NCBI RefSeq assembly: GCF_000379725.1 | Contig: NZ_KB903663.1 | Span: 62,001 to 126,000 of the forward strand | Direction of reading: 5' to 3' | DNA: 64,000 nt | From: Cytophaga aurantiaca DSM 3654 | Lineage (GTDB): Bacteria; Bacteroidota; Bacteroidia; Cytophagales; Cytophagaceae | Shown here: positions 50,403-60,424 of the stretch, piece after piece | Layout: every line of letters starts with the position of its first letter | Numbering within the stretch: the stretch's first letter is position 1 | The notes under the pieces: model-generated | Told to the model about the DNA's origin: nothing | Databases searched by the model: none | Seen by the model: the letters and a program-made list of their open reading frames with translations, nothing else | Made by a program: the position numbers and the translations under genes

Positions 50403-51766
50403 CCTTCTTCGACCACTACCTTTTGATGAAAATGCTTCGTATTATGAATATTATTAATCAATTGATTCTGATATCTTGATTCTATTTCAAACGTAGCATG
50501 TGCTCTGTACATCAGTATATGACTGATCGCTTCTTCTTTCACTCCGGATTGCAGTGTTAAAAATTCTTTTAGTGTATCTGCATTTTGTTCGTGACGTGTA
50601 CCCACATTGATAGTTAATGTAACAGGGCGTGATTCTATCCGGTCTATTTCAACATCGAGTTTTATCGAAGAGAATTTTATACGCAGTGCATCTTCAAAAT
50701 CATCTTTGTGATACACTTCATCTTCCTGCAACATACAAATCGAAACGCCCTTCTTTCCTGCCCTACCTGTGCGCCCACTGCGGTTTACATACTGCGCTTC
50801 GTTATCGGGCAAATGATAATGGATCACATAATTCAGATCCTGTACATCAATACCTCGCGCAGCCACGTCTGTAGCAATAAGTACCTGGATACGTTTGTCT
50901 TTAAACGCAACCATTACTTTCGTGCGCTCAAATTGATTCAAATCACCATACAACGAATCTGCCACAACATTAAAACCTTTCAATTGTTGTCTGAGTAATT
51001 TTGCAGCAGCTTGCGTACGACAAAATACAATGCCGCGCTCCGTAGAATGTTCCAATAAAAATGTTTTTAGATATTCTAACTTATATCCGTATTGATATGC
51101 AATGTATTGATGATCAATGTTCCGGTTTACATACTCTTGCGGCTTGATACGAATCTCTTCAACATCGCTCCCCATATATTGTCTAACAATGTGTTTGATT
51201 GCAGCAGGCAAGGTAGATGTAAATAACAGCTTACGAACAGAAGGTTTGCAGGCACGAACAATTTTATCTATGTCCGGCTCAAAGCCCATGTTCAGCATTT
51301 CATCGGCTTCATCTAAGATCAAGAATTTCAGGTAACTTAAATCAACAACTTTTCTGGCAAGCAGGTCCAGCAAGCGGCCGGGTGTAGCAACCAGTATATG
51401 TCTTGGAACTTCTAACTTCTTAATATTCTCTTCGATCTTCTTTCCACCATATACAGCTTCTGTATGAATCCGAACAATGTATCTCGAAAACACAAAGAGA
51501 TCTTTTGCAACCTGCTGTCCCAGTTCCCGTGTTGGTACCAATACCAATACCTGTGTCTGTTGCAGCTTAGGATCTATCTGCTGTAACACCGGCAATCCAA
51601 ATGCTGCTGTTTTTCCCGTACCTGTTTGCGCAACAGCAAGCAGATTCTTAGTTGAACTCAGAATAAACGGAATTGCTTTCTCCTGAATTTCAGAAGGTAT
51701 TGAAATATTATTTTCGGTGAGTGATTGAAGCAGCGCGGCGTTTAAACCTAGTTCAGAGAAAGTCAT
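50393..51766 (-). CDS. DEAD-box RNA helicase with DbpA-type RNA-binding tail
   Basis: 457 residues. Q motif FSELGLNAALLQSL, Walker A AQTGTGKTAAF, DEAD box LDEADEM, and HRSGRTGR-like NRSGRTGRAG are present. Motif III reads TST (LLFTSTLPAA) where SAT is usual. The C-terminal about 75 residues (TLTINVGTRHEQNADTLKEF) resemble a DbpA/CsdA-type RNA-binding domain. It probably acts in ribosome assembly or mRNA handling. The last residues SK and the stop lie in a repeat. Confidence 0.88.
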   Translation of the reverse strand: MTFSELGLNAALLQSLTENNISIPSEIQEKAIPFILSSTKNLLAVAQTGTGKTAAFGLPVLQQIDPKLQQTQVLVLVPTRELGQQVAKDLFVFSRYIVRIHTEAVYGGKKIEENIKKLEVPRHILVATPGRLLDLLARKVVDLSYLKFLILDEADEMLNMGFEPDIDKIVRACKPSVRKLLFTSTLPAAIKHIVRQYMGSDVEEIRIKPQEYVNRNIDHQYIAYQYGYKLEYLKTFLLEHSTERGIVFCRTQAAAKLLRQQLKGFNVVADSLYGDLNQFERTKVMVAFKDKRIQVLIATDVAARGIDVQDLNYVIHYHLPDNEAQYVNRSGRTGRAGKKGVSICMLQEDEVYHKDDFEDALRIKFSSIKLDVEIDRIESRPVTLTINVGTRHEQNADTLKEFLTLQSGVKEEAISHILMYRAHATFEIESRYQNQLINNIHNTKHFHQKVVVEEGSK

Positions 51767-51869
51767 TTGAATGTAATTGAAAATGCTGAATATGTGAATA
51801 CGTAATCAATACGCAATATACGTATATAATGAACTACATCATCAAAGAGCATGCATGTACTGAAAGTAA

Positions 51870-53204
51870 TTAGGTCCTTGCCTCTTCTTTTGCCAGGAAA
51901 GATTTCAAATAGCCTTCCTTCAAATGCTCGTATACAGACTTTTTATTCACCAGCATGGTAAAAAGATATGCGAATATACCAGCCAACATTAGGTAAAAAA
52001 TAACCGAGTGCCTATCTGTCATCTCCAGCACCAATATAGCCGATGTAAAAGGAGAATGTGTAACGCCTGTTAAAAAGCCAACCATGCCTGCCAGTATCAA
52101 CAGGTTAGTATGTTCTGTTGCAATATCAGCAACATATGCTATAAACGCACCAACGGTACCGCCTGCACTTAATGAAGGTGCAAAAATGCCGCCTGCACCA
52201 CCACTTCCAAAGCTTAATATTGGCCCAAAGAAGCGACTTACCATTAAAGAAAAACTAATGTCCTTATTATTTATGAATAACAGATTTTCCAATATTTCTT
52301 TACCCGCGCCTGCTACAGCATGATTGAAAAAATAATAAATCGAAGCAAAAGACAATGAAAAAATCAAAACAACAACTACATGTTTCCGAAGTGTTTTAAA
52401 TGTTTGTTTCCACTGATGAATGGCTAAAATCAGACTACCAAACATGCCGCCTAAAAATCCTGCAATAGCTGCTGTAAGTATCACCCATAAAATAAATGAA
52501 TACTCATAAATGCTCACTTTGGGAAATCCTAAATACAAATATGGGCCTAACATCGCTTGAGCTGTCATTCCGGAAATAATTACTGCAACAAATAAGGTGG
52601 TTCTGAATTTTGAAAATTGCACGCGTGTCAGTTCTTCTATAGCAAACACAATACCCCCAAGCGGTGTATTAAATGCAGCCGCCAAACCGGAAGCAGCACC
52701 CGTTAAAATCATTAATTGTGCGCTGAATTTTTCCCATTTTTCAGGCAATGCATGATGCATAAAACTAAAAATAGACGCGGAGATTTGTATCGTAGGTCCT
52801 TCTCTTCCGATTGCACCACCGCCACCAAGCATAATCAAACTACTTATTACCTTAACAACAGATACTTTTACATTTAATAATTGCCTGCTTAATGTGGATT
52901 TGCCTTCCATCTCTACAGCTGCCATTACTTGTGGAATGCCACTACCGGCAGACATTGGTGCAAAAAACTGAACCAAAAACCATGAAGTCAAAAATGCGAC
53001 AGGTGTTATAATAAAAATTGCTTCCGGATAGTCATTTAAGATTTCAGTACTTATTGCTTCTACATAAATAAAACTTTTTGCATAAAGCACAGCCGTAACC
53101 CCAACTAAGACAGACGCTATCCACAATGGAATGAGCTGATATGCTGTCCGATGAAATTCCTGATAATCAAATTCTGAAAGTCTTTTGCGGAAATACTCTT
53201 TCAT
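51870..53204 (-). CDS. ClC-family chloride channel/antiporter
   Basis: 444 residues. The selectivity motifs are GSGIPQV (near residue 90), GREGPTIQIS (with the gating Glu) and GGIFAPSLSAGG. About ten to twelve helices. With the gating Glu present an H+/Cl- exchanger is likely, though channels also have it. No CBS domain is attached. It stands alone. A region of about 100 bp on each side has no gene. Confidence 0.9.
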   Translation of the reverse strand: MKEYFRKRLSEFDYQEFHRTAYQLIPLWIASVLVGVTAVLYAKSFIYVEAISTEILNDYPEAIFIITPVAFLTSWFLVQFFAPMSAGSGIPQVMAAVEMEGKSTLSRQLLNVKVSVVKVISSLIMLGGGGAIGREGPTIQISASIFSFMHHALPEKWEKFSAQLMILTGAASGLAAAFNTPLGGIVFAIEELTRVQFSKFRTTLFVAVIISGMTAQAMLGPYLYLGFPKVSIYEYSFILWVILTAAIAGFLGGMFGSLILAIHQWKQTFKTLRKHVVVVLIFSLSFASIYYFFNHAVAGAGKEILENLLFINNKDISFSLMVSRFFGPILSFGSGGAGGIFAPSLSAGGTVGAFIAYVADIATEHTNLLILAGMVGFLTGVTHSPFTSAILVLEMTDRHSVIFYLMLAGIFAYLFTMLVNKKSVYEHLKEGYLKSFLAKEEART

Positions 53205-53312
53205 ATAATCAATGATAGCACATTTTAATTAAAATGACAATCATTGGAGATTTAAATTCGCGGCTAAGATATTTAATCAGAAAATATTTTAAGAAAATAC
53301 AATTCGTTTTAT

Positions 53313-53684
53313 CTACTGCTTATTCTTCTTTTTATAGGTAAAGAAATACGTAATCAAATTCAGTTCTTCTGCTGATACGCGTGCTTCGGATACTTTATCT
53401 TCATGAATTTCATTGGCTATTCGGATTGAATATGCGCCCATCTGTTCTTCTGTAAAATCCGGTATAACCATTTTACCTTTCACCTTTTTGGTGTGACAGC
53501 TTGCACAATTTATTTCATACAACACTCTGCCCTTTTCACTCAATCTATAATACTCTTCCTGAATGGGCTTCGCCATGGCATCCGGAAAAACATACTCAAT
53601 CTTCTTTTGTGATACACACGAACTAACGATCAGCACACTTATAAAAACCACAACAATAACAATACAAATATTTCTGAAATACAT
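53313..53684 (-). CDS. Small cytochrome c lipoprotein
   Basis: 123 residues. The N-terminal lipoprotein signal ends VLIVSSC. One haem motif CASCH lies near residue 60 with a possible distal Met in KGKMVIPDF. It probably passes electrons to the di-haem peroxidase coded next upstream on the same strand, 68 bp away, with tandem family E repeats between. It could also be a membrane-bound partner of another oxidase. Confidence 0.82.
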   Translation of the reverse strand: MYFRNICIVIVVVFISVLIVSSCVSQKKIEYVFPDAMAKPIQEEYYRLSEKGRVLYEINCASCHTKKVKGKMVIPDFTEEQMGAYSIRIANEIHEDKVSEARVSAEELNLITYFFTYKKKNKQ

Positions 53685-53705
53685 ACACTAATTATTATCT
53701 ATTTT

Positions 53706-53752
53706 ACTGACCACTGTTTACTGACCACTGTTTACTGACCACTGTCCACTAA
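53706..53752. repeat. Repeat family E: three 14-bp tandem units
   Basis: ACTGACCACTGTTT at 53706-53719 and 53720-53733, then ACTGACCACTGTCC at 53734-53747. They lie between the peroxidase and cytochrome c genes. The peroxidase stop TAG at 53755-53753 sits at the edge. Confidence 0.85.
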
Positions 53753-55684
53753 CTAATACACTCCTCCAACCTTACGCTGCAGCAGCATTTTATCTTTTGA
53801 AACCGGTAATTGCAGCGGCGGTTTTTCAAATGTTATATTTTCATTTAGCGACTCAATGAACACAACAATTTTTTTAATTTCCAACGGAGTTAAATGCAGC
53901 GAATCGGAACTCAAGGTTTGATTGGGAACCGTTAATCCTCTGCCCACTCCTCCACCATTATTATAAAACTCAATCACCTCTGTAAGATTATTGAACACAC
54001 CGTTGTGCATGTAAGGCTTGGTATAGGTAGCGTTACGAATAGATCCTGTGCGGAATGCATGATGCATTTCATCGGAAGTATAAATGGTTGAACGCCCTTT
54101 ATCTGCACTCAATGCAGCAAACTGTTTATCTCCCGGAACACCGATCACTTCAAATTCTGAATTTACATACGGAGGTTTCACCCCATTGAATTGCGGAACA
54201 AAATGGCAGGTAGCGCATTGTGCTTTGCTCATGAATAAATTAAATCCTTCCTGAACCACTGGATCTATTGCTTTCTTTTGAATCATAGCTTCATCAAACG
54301 GAGCATAGCTGTTGCTGAACTTCGTATAATACGCTGTCAATGCAGAGGTAAGATGATCTATGGTAATTTGTGTTTCTTGAGGAGTATACTTCAATAGTTT
54401 TGTAAACCGCGTATTATATTCTTTGCAGTTCAACACTTTTCTTAATGCTTCAATTTCTGTACTGCCCATTTCTATAGGATTGATCAATACAGCCTTTGCC
54501 TGATTTTGCATGGTAATGTGTGCACCATCCAGCATCAGCAAATGATTGAGCCGAACATTTATCAGTGAAGGAGTATTTCTAGGCAAACGGTTTAGACGAT
54601 CAAATTGCAATGCTGTTTGAACAGTAGTATCTGTAAAGTATTGCGTTGGCAAATGACAAGATGCACAGCTGCGCAGGTTGTTGCCGGATAAGATCGGATC
54701 GTAAAACAACAACTTGCCCAGGTCATTGATCTCTTTAAGAGCTACCGTATCGCTCACCCGTGAAAAAATCCCTTTTGGATTCTGAGCAAAATACAAATCT
54801 TTATCGAATATAGATGTGCTGTTTTTATTCAGTGAATAATCAACCATACTTTTACTTGACACATTGTATTCAAGAATCATCTTTTGATTCAACACATAGA
54901 GCGGATTTATATATTGTTGAATAAATGTAAAGTGATCAAATGTATTTATGTCGTTTGATTGGTTGAATACAAATTCAATAGTTCTTTTGTAAAGACTTAA
55001 ATATTCTTCATTCAATGCTGTTTCAGGAAAACTTTTATTGTATGCTGCATATAATTGATCAACGTCTTTCAACATGCGCAACAATTCCGGAAGTACCTGT
55101 TCTGTATCCGGACATTCAAAGCCTGTGGTATAGATGGCTGCAAGGTTTAATAAATATAATCTGTTGCACAAATAAAAATGGTGGTACGTGCGAATATGCT
55201 TCGTAATTGAATCGGCAAGATATGCATTTGTTGCCACTACAGATTCTCCGATCAAACGTTTCAATTCTGTTTTATCAATCTGTTCTTCTTCAAGATATAA
55301 ATAAGTCAGGGTCAAACCCGCAGCTTCTCTTTTATAGGGAGCCTCATGTTTTTCAAATACTTCTGTTTCCCATTCTACCGGAAGCGGTCCATTTATTTTT
55401 TTATATGAGATGGGCTCTAAATAACGCATCCAGAAATCAACACCTTTCAGTTGCACACGCGTTTGCTGAATAGCGCCTCTGATTTTTTCGATCTGCATTT
55501 CGTTCGACAGATCGCTTTCATCTATTAATTGAAACAATGCTTTTTGCTTCTGCTTAAATTCCTGTACTCTATTGAAATAAAGTGATTGGTAATCGGACGA
55601 GTCATTTGAACCTGTTTTAGATATAAACGAAATAGACACAAACAATGTACCCAATAACACCAGCGATAATATGTATTTCTTCAT
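53753..55684 (-). CDS. Di-haem cytochrome c peroxidase (MauG/CcpA type) with N-terminal extension
   Basis: 643 residues with a signal peptide. The first about 300 residues are helical and of unknown type. Then LRSCASCH (near residue 340) and AQCATCHFVPQFNG (near 491) give two haem c sites, in the CcpA layout, with FRTGSIRNATYTKPYMHNG as the family signature. The enzyme reduces peroxide in the periplasm using electrons from a cytochrome, probably the one coded next. The N-terminal extension is about as long as the enzyme core and is the odd part. Confidence 0.85.
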   Translation of the reverse strand: MKKYILSLVLLGTLFVSISFISKTGSNDSSDYQSLYFNRVQEFKQKQKALFQLIDESDLSNEMQIEKIRGAIQQTRVQLKGVDFWMRYLEPISYKKINGPLPVEWETEVFEKHEAPYKREAAGLTLTYLYLEEEQIDKTELKRLIGESVVATNAYLADSITKHIRTYHHFYLCNRLYLLNLAAIYTTGFECPDTEQVLPELLRMLKDVDQLYAAYNKSFPETALNEEYLSLYKRTIEFVFNQSNDINTFDHFTFIQQYINPLYVLNQKMILEYNVSSKSMVDYSLNKNSTSIFDKDLYFAQNPKGIFSRVSDTVALKEINDLGKLLFYDPILSGNNLRSCASCHLPTQYFTDTTVQTALQFDRLNRLPRNTPSLINVRLNHLLMLDGAHITMQNQAKAVLINPIEMGSTEIEALRKVLNCKEYNTRFTKLLKYTPQETQITIDHLTSALTAYYTKFSNSYAPFDEAMIQKKAIDPVVQEGFNLFMSKAQCATCHFVPQFNGVKPPYVNSEFEVIGVPGDKQFAALSADKGRSTIYTSDEMHHAFRTGSIRNATYTKPYMHNGVFNNLTEVIEFYNNGGGVGRGLTVPNQTLSSDSLHLTPLEIKKIVVFIESLNENITFEKPPLQLPVSKDKMLLQRKVGGVY

Positions 55685-55710
55685 TTTTAGTCAACCTTAT
55701 ATAAACAAAT

Positions 55711-55742
55711 AAACGGGTTGCGCGACAACACGCAACCCGTTT
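55711..55742 (-). terminator. Terminator of the PhoX-like repeat gene
   Basis: AAACGGGTTGCG (55711-55722) pairs with CGCAACCCGTTT (55731-55742), loop of eight. It stands 21 bases beyond the stop of the 1460-residue gene and before the peroxidase start. Confidence 0.88.
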
Positions 55743-55762
55743 CAACTAGCATGAAAAAAATA

Positions 55763-58700
55763 TTAATGCATTACAACAATTCTTATTTTTTGTGAATACG
55801 TTTCGGTAGTAATTTCTACAATATATGTTCCATTACTTAATGTAGAAGTATTCAATAAAATATTCTGTTCTCCACTTTCTAACTGTTTCTTAATAGATGG
55901 TAATACTTCTCTTCCCTGAACATCGTAGACTGATACAGTTACCTGCCCATTATTGTTCAGTATTAAAGAAAGGGTTGCGGTACCACTTGTCGGATTAGGA
56001 TACAGTTTAATGTTTGCATTTTTATTATCGCCAACAGTAACACCTGTAGTAAGAGGCACAGCATTTTTAGTATCCGGATTTGTGAATGCTAATAATTGAC
56101 CGCCTTCTACCAATTCCGTTGTTGTATTGTAGTGTGCCTGAACAACTGTTAAGAACATTCCTTTACCTAAAATTGACTCTACATCTAAGATACCTGAAGC
56201 TTCTTCATCAATGGTCAAAAAGTTTACACCACCTGTCATGAATCTTGTACTGTCGTGGTAAGCAATTTCTTTCAATGCATCTGTTGCCATTGTGTATTGC
56301 CATACTTTACCAACGTGTGCGTTACCACCAACATCTTCAACTAATAATACGTGACCGTAATTATCGATCGTAATGTTGTCTAACATTTTTTGACCTTCTG
56401 TACCATCCAATACGGCAGTGATTGTACCACCCAATTCCGGATTCGCAATATCAGTGAAAGACAATTTCCACAAACGGCTCGGATCAGCAAAAGCGTTTGT
56501 TGTTGCAAAGTAAAAGTCAGTTGGATGTTTCGGATCCCACGCTCCATCTTCTGGACGTAAGAATGTTGTTACACCATGGTTCACACTATTTGTATTCAAG
56601 TCTGTTAACGATGTAGATTTAACATCTCCAAGATTATACAATGTGAATGCTGTTCCTGCTGTAGGAATACCTGCACTTGTTTCAGTCAATAAACCTGTTA
56701 CGGCAACACCATATAAGTTACCGTTTGTTAAACCAGCCTTCTCAATCTCAGTACCTGTATTTGTTTTCGTACCAATGTAGAAATATACTTGTCCACCCGG
56801 ACCATCGTCCATACCTGCTACAATTGTTTTGTTACCCTCTGTTGGACTTGCAACTGCATTCTCCCAAGCAAATTTACCAAAGCCTGGTAATTCATAGGAT
56901 GTCCCTGCATTCGCACCTGTAACGATGTGGGCCATTGCACGACCAAGATTTCCTTCTTCACCGTTCATGAAGATTCTTGCTTGTGTACCTAAACCTGTTG
57001 CACTGTTATAGAATGCTGTAGGTGCTGCAAGATCTGCTGAACAGAATCTGTTGAATGGTGCAGTTTGTGGATTCGCAGTATTATAGGTTGTATAACCTGT
57101 ACCGTTCCATAAATTTACATTCTGCATTAAGTCACCACCACTTACAACAGATAGATCTGATTTATTAATTACCCACTTAGAAACAAATGCACCAATTGCA
57201 CCATGTGCACGTACAATACCTTTTGTATCGCCCAATTCATGGTTCATCACCACTGTAAATGTTCCGTTGCCATTATCGAATGCACCAAGTCCATCCGGAA
57301 TACCAACCATTTTGTAACCTCCAACATTATCACCAACGCTCAGGATTGAAGTAAATTCAACTCCAGGTGCAAATGGTACTAAGTATGGATTTTGAGTTGT
57401 ACTGCTTCCTGATTTACCAACAGAGATTGTGTTGTTGCTATTCTTTGTATCAGGGTTTGTGAATGCAAGCAATTGACCGCCTTCTACCAACTCTGTTGTT
57501 GTAGCGTAGTGTGCCTGAACAACTGTTAAGAATTTACCTTTACCTAAAATAGATCCTACATCTAAAACACCAGAAGCTTCTTCATCTTCTGTCAGGTAGT
57601 TTAATCCACCTGATATAAATCGAGTACTATCGTGGTAAGCAATTTCTTTCAATGCATCTGTTGCAATGGTGTATTGCCATACTTTACCAATGTGTGGGTT
57701 ACCACCAACATCTTCAACCAACAATACGTGACCGTAATTATCAATTGTAATGTTGTCTAACATTTTCTGACCTTCTGTGCCATCCAATACTGCAGTGATT
57801 TTACCACCTAATTCCGGATTCGTAATATCTGTGAAAGACAATTTCCACAAGCGGCTTGGATCAGCAAATGCATCGGTTGTTGCGAAATAAAAATCATTTG
57901 GATTTTTTGGATCCCATGCACCATCTTCAGGACGTAAGAATGTTGTTACTCCTGCATTCACACTGTTTGTATTCAATGTTGACAACGAAAGTGCTTTAAC
58001 ATCTCCAAGATCTGCTAACGTAAATGCTGTGCCTGCTGTCGGAACACCTGCAGTTGTTTCAGTTAATAAACCTGTAACTGCAACACCAAATAATTTTCCG
58101 TTTGTTAAACCAGCCTTTTCAATGTCAGTACCTGTATTTGTTTTTGTACCGATGTAGAAATATACTTGTCCACCCGGGCCATCATCCATACCTGCAACAA
58201 TTGTTTTGTTACCTTCTGTTGGACTGGCCACTGAATTTTCCCAAGCGAATTTCCCAAAGCCTGGTAATTCATACGAAGTACCTGCGCTAGTACCTGTAAC
58301 AATATGTGCCATTGCACGACCAAGATTTCCTTCTTCACCATTCATGAAGATTCTTGCCTGTGTACCTAAACCTGTTACACTGTTGTAGAATGCTGTAGGT
58401 GCTGCAAGATCTGCTGAACAGAATCTGTTGAAAGGTGCAGTTTGTGGATTCGCAGCATTGTATGTTGTGTATCCAGTGCCGTTCCACAAGTTTACATTCT
58501 GCATTAAATCTCCACCGCTCACAACAGACAGATCTGATTTATTAATTACCCATTTAGAAACAAATGCACCGATTGCACCATGTGCACGTACAACACCTTT
58601 TGTATCCCCCAATTCATGGTTCATCAATAACGTAAATGTTCCGTTGCCATTATCGAATGCACCAAGTCCATCCGGAATACCAACCATTTTATAACCGCCA

Positions 58701-60145
58701 ATATTATCACCAACGCTCAGGATTGAAGTAAATTCAACACCCGGTGCAAAAGGTTTTAAGTATGGAGTTTGTGAAGTGCTGATACCTGTTGTACCTTGTG
58801 CAAGATCAGGTACAAGTGTTTTATAGTTGTTTAATTTTTTCGAACCTTGAAGTCTGTATGTAACAAGATGTGACTTGATACCTGTTGCACTTGCAATACC
58901 ATTCGCAGATGGAGAAGACTGTCCATAATCGTTATCGTTAATAATCGCAATTGTACTGTCATTGATAATAGCCAAACCTTCTGCTTTTTCTAATGCATGA
59001 TCCCAGCCAATTGAGAACAGATCTACAAAAAGTGTTTTCTTAACAGGAACGATTCCGTTTGCAGTTAATCCGGCAAGGTTTACAAGACCTTCAACCGTTG
59101 AACCATTATACAACGCAGATGTGACAGCTGTAGCTCCCGTAATATTTATTTTATAGATATTTTTAATATCTGTTGTTCCTCTCAATGCTGCTTCAATAAC
59201 TAAAAAAGTTGAATCGCTGATTGCAGCCATATCACTTAGCTTCCAGTCTTTTAAACGAATCTGATTTCCACCGGTTCCTACAACACCTTCATTCAAATAC
59301 ACAAATACTTTTGTAGCATTTGTTGCCGGATCAATTTCCAATAATCTATGCACTTGTGATGCTTCACCAATTGCAGTTGTCGGATACAACAACGGACTTT
59401 GGATTAATGCATAAATTTTACCGCTTGGAGTAATTGCGATGTTCTCAAAACCTCTGTTGTTTTTACGATACTTAAATACGGTATCAATAGCGATGTCTTG
59501 AGGCTCAATACCTACACGATACGGAGTAAAACGATTGATAACAACACCGTTCTTATTTAATTTCCAGATTGTCGGACCACCTTCTTCGCAAATCCAGAAG
59601 TTGCCTTGTTTATCTACAACAATACCTTCAGAGTCAATTCCCCACACATCTTTAGGAGCAATCTTTGAGCTGAAGTTTGCACAAGTCAATACGGTATCTG
59701 TAGAAGCTTCTTCACCTAAAACACTTCCCAAGCCTACCGGATTCAATACACCTGTTGCACCTGAACCATTCGGACGCTTCATTGTGATTGTTTGCAAGAT
59801 CTGAATAGAATCGCCATGGATACGAATTCTATGGATCTTCGGTGCATAATTCTGAAAGCCATAAATCTTATCATACGTAGGACGACATGCTGAAGGGTTC
59901 GCACTTGCAGCGTCTACGTTAACACCTCTATCGGATACTGTCCAGAATTCAGTTCCATTAGTTCCGGCAATAGGATACAATCCTGAAAACCCAGCTTCAT
60001 GGAAATCAATATTCTGAAATGTTCCAATGAGCGCTGAATTATTATTCACATAATCCTGTAGTTTGACGATTTGTGCTTTCACTTCTATTTGAGTGATCAG
60101 CAAAACACCAAAACAAACAAGCATGCTTTGTAAACTTTTTTTCAT
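55763..60145 (-). CDS. Large secreted protein: phytase-like domain, two PhoX-like domains, T9SS sorting tail
   Basis: 1460 residues with signal peptide ending IEVKAQ. Residues about 30-440 look like the esterase/phytase-like domain (SGLYPIAGTNGTEFWTVSDRG, VDKQGNFWICEEGGPTIWKL). Then come two near-identical PhoX-type (DUF839) domains, about 465-905 and 925-1365, each opening SILSVGDN and with MNHELGDTKG and TTFLRPEDGAWDP. They repeat with a period of 459 codons. The end (IKLYPNPTSGTATLSL ... KIRIVVMH) is a type A T9SS sorting domain. PhoX binds calcium and iron and acts on phosphate esters; activity here is inferred. Confidence 0.85.
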   Translation of the reverse strand: MKKSLQSMLVCFGVLLITQIEVKAQIVKLQDYVNNNSALIGTFQNIDFHEAGFSGLYPIAGTNGTEFWTVSDRGVNVDAASANPSACRPTYDKIYGFQNYAPKIHRIRIHGDSIQILQTITMKRPNGSGATGVLNPVGLGSVLGEEASTDTVLTCANFSSKIAPKDVWGIDSEGIVVDKQGNFWICEEGGPTIWKLNKNGVVINRFTPYRVGIEPQDIAIDTVFKYRKNNRGFENIAITPSGKIYALIQSPLLYPTTAIGEASQVHRLLEIDPATNATKVFVYLNEGVVGTGGNQIRLKDWKLSDMAAISDSTFLVIEAALRGTTDIKNIYKINITGATAVTSALYNGSTVEGLVNLAGLTANGIVPVKKTLFVDLFSIGWDHALEKAEGLAIINDSTIAIINDNDYGQSSPSANGIASATGIKSHLVTYRLQGSKKLNNYKTLVPDLAQGTTGISTSQTPYLKPFAPGVEFTSILSVGDNIGGYKMVGIPDGLGAFDNGNGTFTLLMNHELGDTKGVVRAHGAIGAFVSKWVINKSDLSVVSGGDLMQNVNLWNGTGYTTYNAANPQTAPFNRFCSADLAAPTAFYNSVTGLGTQARIFMNGEEGNLGRAMAHIVTGTSAGTSYELPGFGKFAWENSVASPTEGNKTIVAGMDDGPGGQVYFYIGTKTNTGTDIEKAGLTNGKLFGVAVTGLLTETTAGVPTAGTAFTLADLGDVKALSLSTLNTNSVNAGVTTFLRPEDGAWDPKNPNDFYFATTDAFADPSRLWKLSFTDITNPELGGKITAVLDGTEGQKMLDNITIDNYGHVLLVEDVGGNPHIGKVWQYTIATDALKEIAYHDSTRFISGGLNYLTEDEEASGVLDVGSILGKGKFLTVVQAHYATTTELVEGGQLLAFTNPDTKNSNNTISVGKSGSSTTQNPYLVPFAPGVEFTSILSVGDNVGGYKMVGIPDGLGAFDNGNGTFTVVMNHELGDTKGIVRAHGAIGAFVSKWVINKSDLSVVSGGDLMQNVNLWNGTGYTTYNTANPQTAPFNRFCSADLAAPTAFYNSATGLGTQARIFMNGEEGNLGRAMAHIVTGANAGTSYELPGFGKFAWENAVASPTEGNKTIVAGMDDGPGGQVYFYIGTKTNTGTEIEKAGLTNGNLYGVAVTGLLTETSAGIPTAGTAFTLYNLGDVKSTSLTDLNTNSVNHGVTTFLRPEDGAWDPKHPTDFYFATTNAFADPSRLWKLSFTDIANPELGGTITAVLDGTEGQKMLDNITIDNYGHVLLVEDVGGNAHVGKVWQYTMATDALKEIAYHDSTRFMTGGVNFLTIDEEASGILDVESILGKGMFLTVVQAHYNTTTELVEGGQLLAFTNPDTKNAVPLTTGVTVGDNKNANIKLYPNPTSGTATLSLILNNNGQVTVSVYDVQGREVLPSIKKQLESGEQNILLNTSTLSNGTYIVEITTETYSQKIRIVVMH
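56065..58760 (-). repeat. Tandem 1377-bp in-gene duplication of the PhoX-like domain
   Basis: CACCAACGCTCAGG stands at 58708-58721 and again at 57331-57344, so the period is 1377 bases. Similarity is high at the DNA level across most of the unit, which points to a recent duplication that could recombine. Confidence 0.85.
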
Positions 60146-60171
60146 AGCAATTATTTAGTTTTTGTTTGCCT

Positions 60172-60179
60172 CAAAAGTA
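60172..60179 (-). promoter_or_regulatory. Promoter -7 box of the PhoX-like gene
   Basis: TACTTTTG on the minus strand, an exact TAnnTTTG, 27 bases before the ATG at 60145. The -33 position reads ATTT and is weak. The rest of 60180-60424 has no clear gene. Confidence 0.5.
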
Positions 60180-60424
60180 CGTCGGCTAGATTCTGAAGAA
60201 ATTATGAAGATGTTATATAACTGTTAGCATACTCATAATATGGGTAACACATATTTAATATTTGGTATTGCCTCTCCTGCATATCAAGTATAAAATTCGT
60301 TGCTTCCTTACTATTACTATATAGTATAGAACACGGAATCTGCTTCTTTTATTTTTTTCAGGAATGCTACCTGTATCTTTTTGAAAAAATAACATTATAG
60401 TAATATACCAAATGAAATCTTGCC

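Noticed and set aside
53706-53747. Three tandem repeats as a small CRISPR array
   Set aside because: The units are contiguous, 14 bp and without spacers; no cas genes are near.
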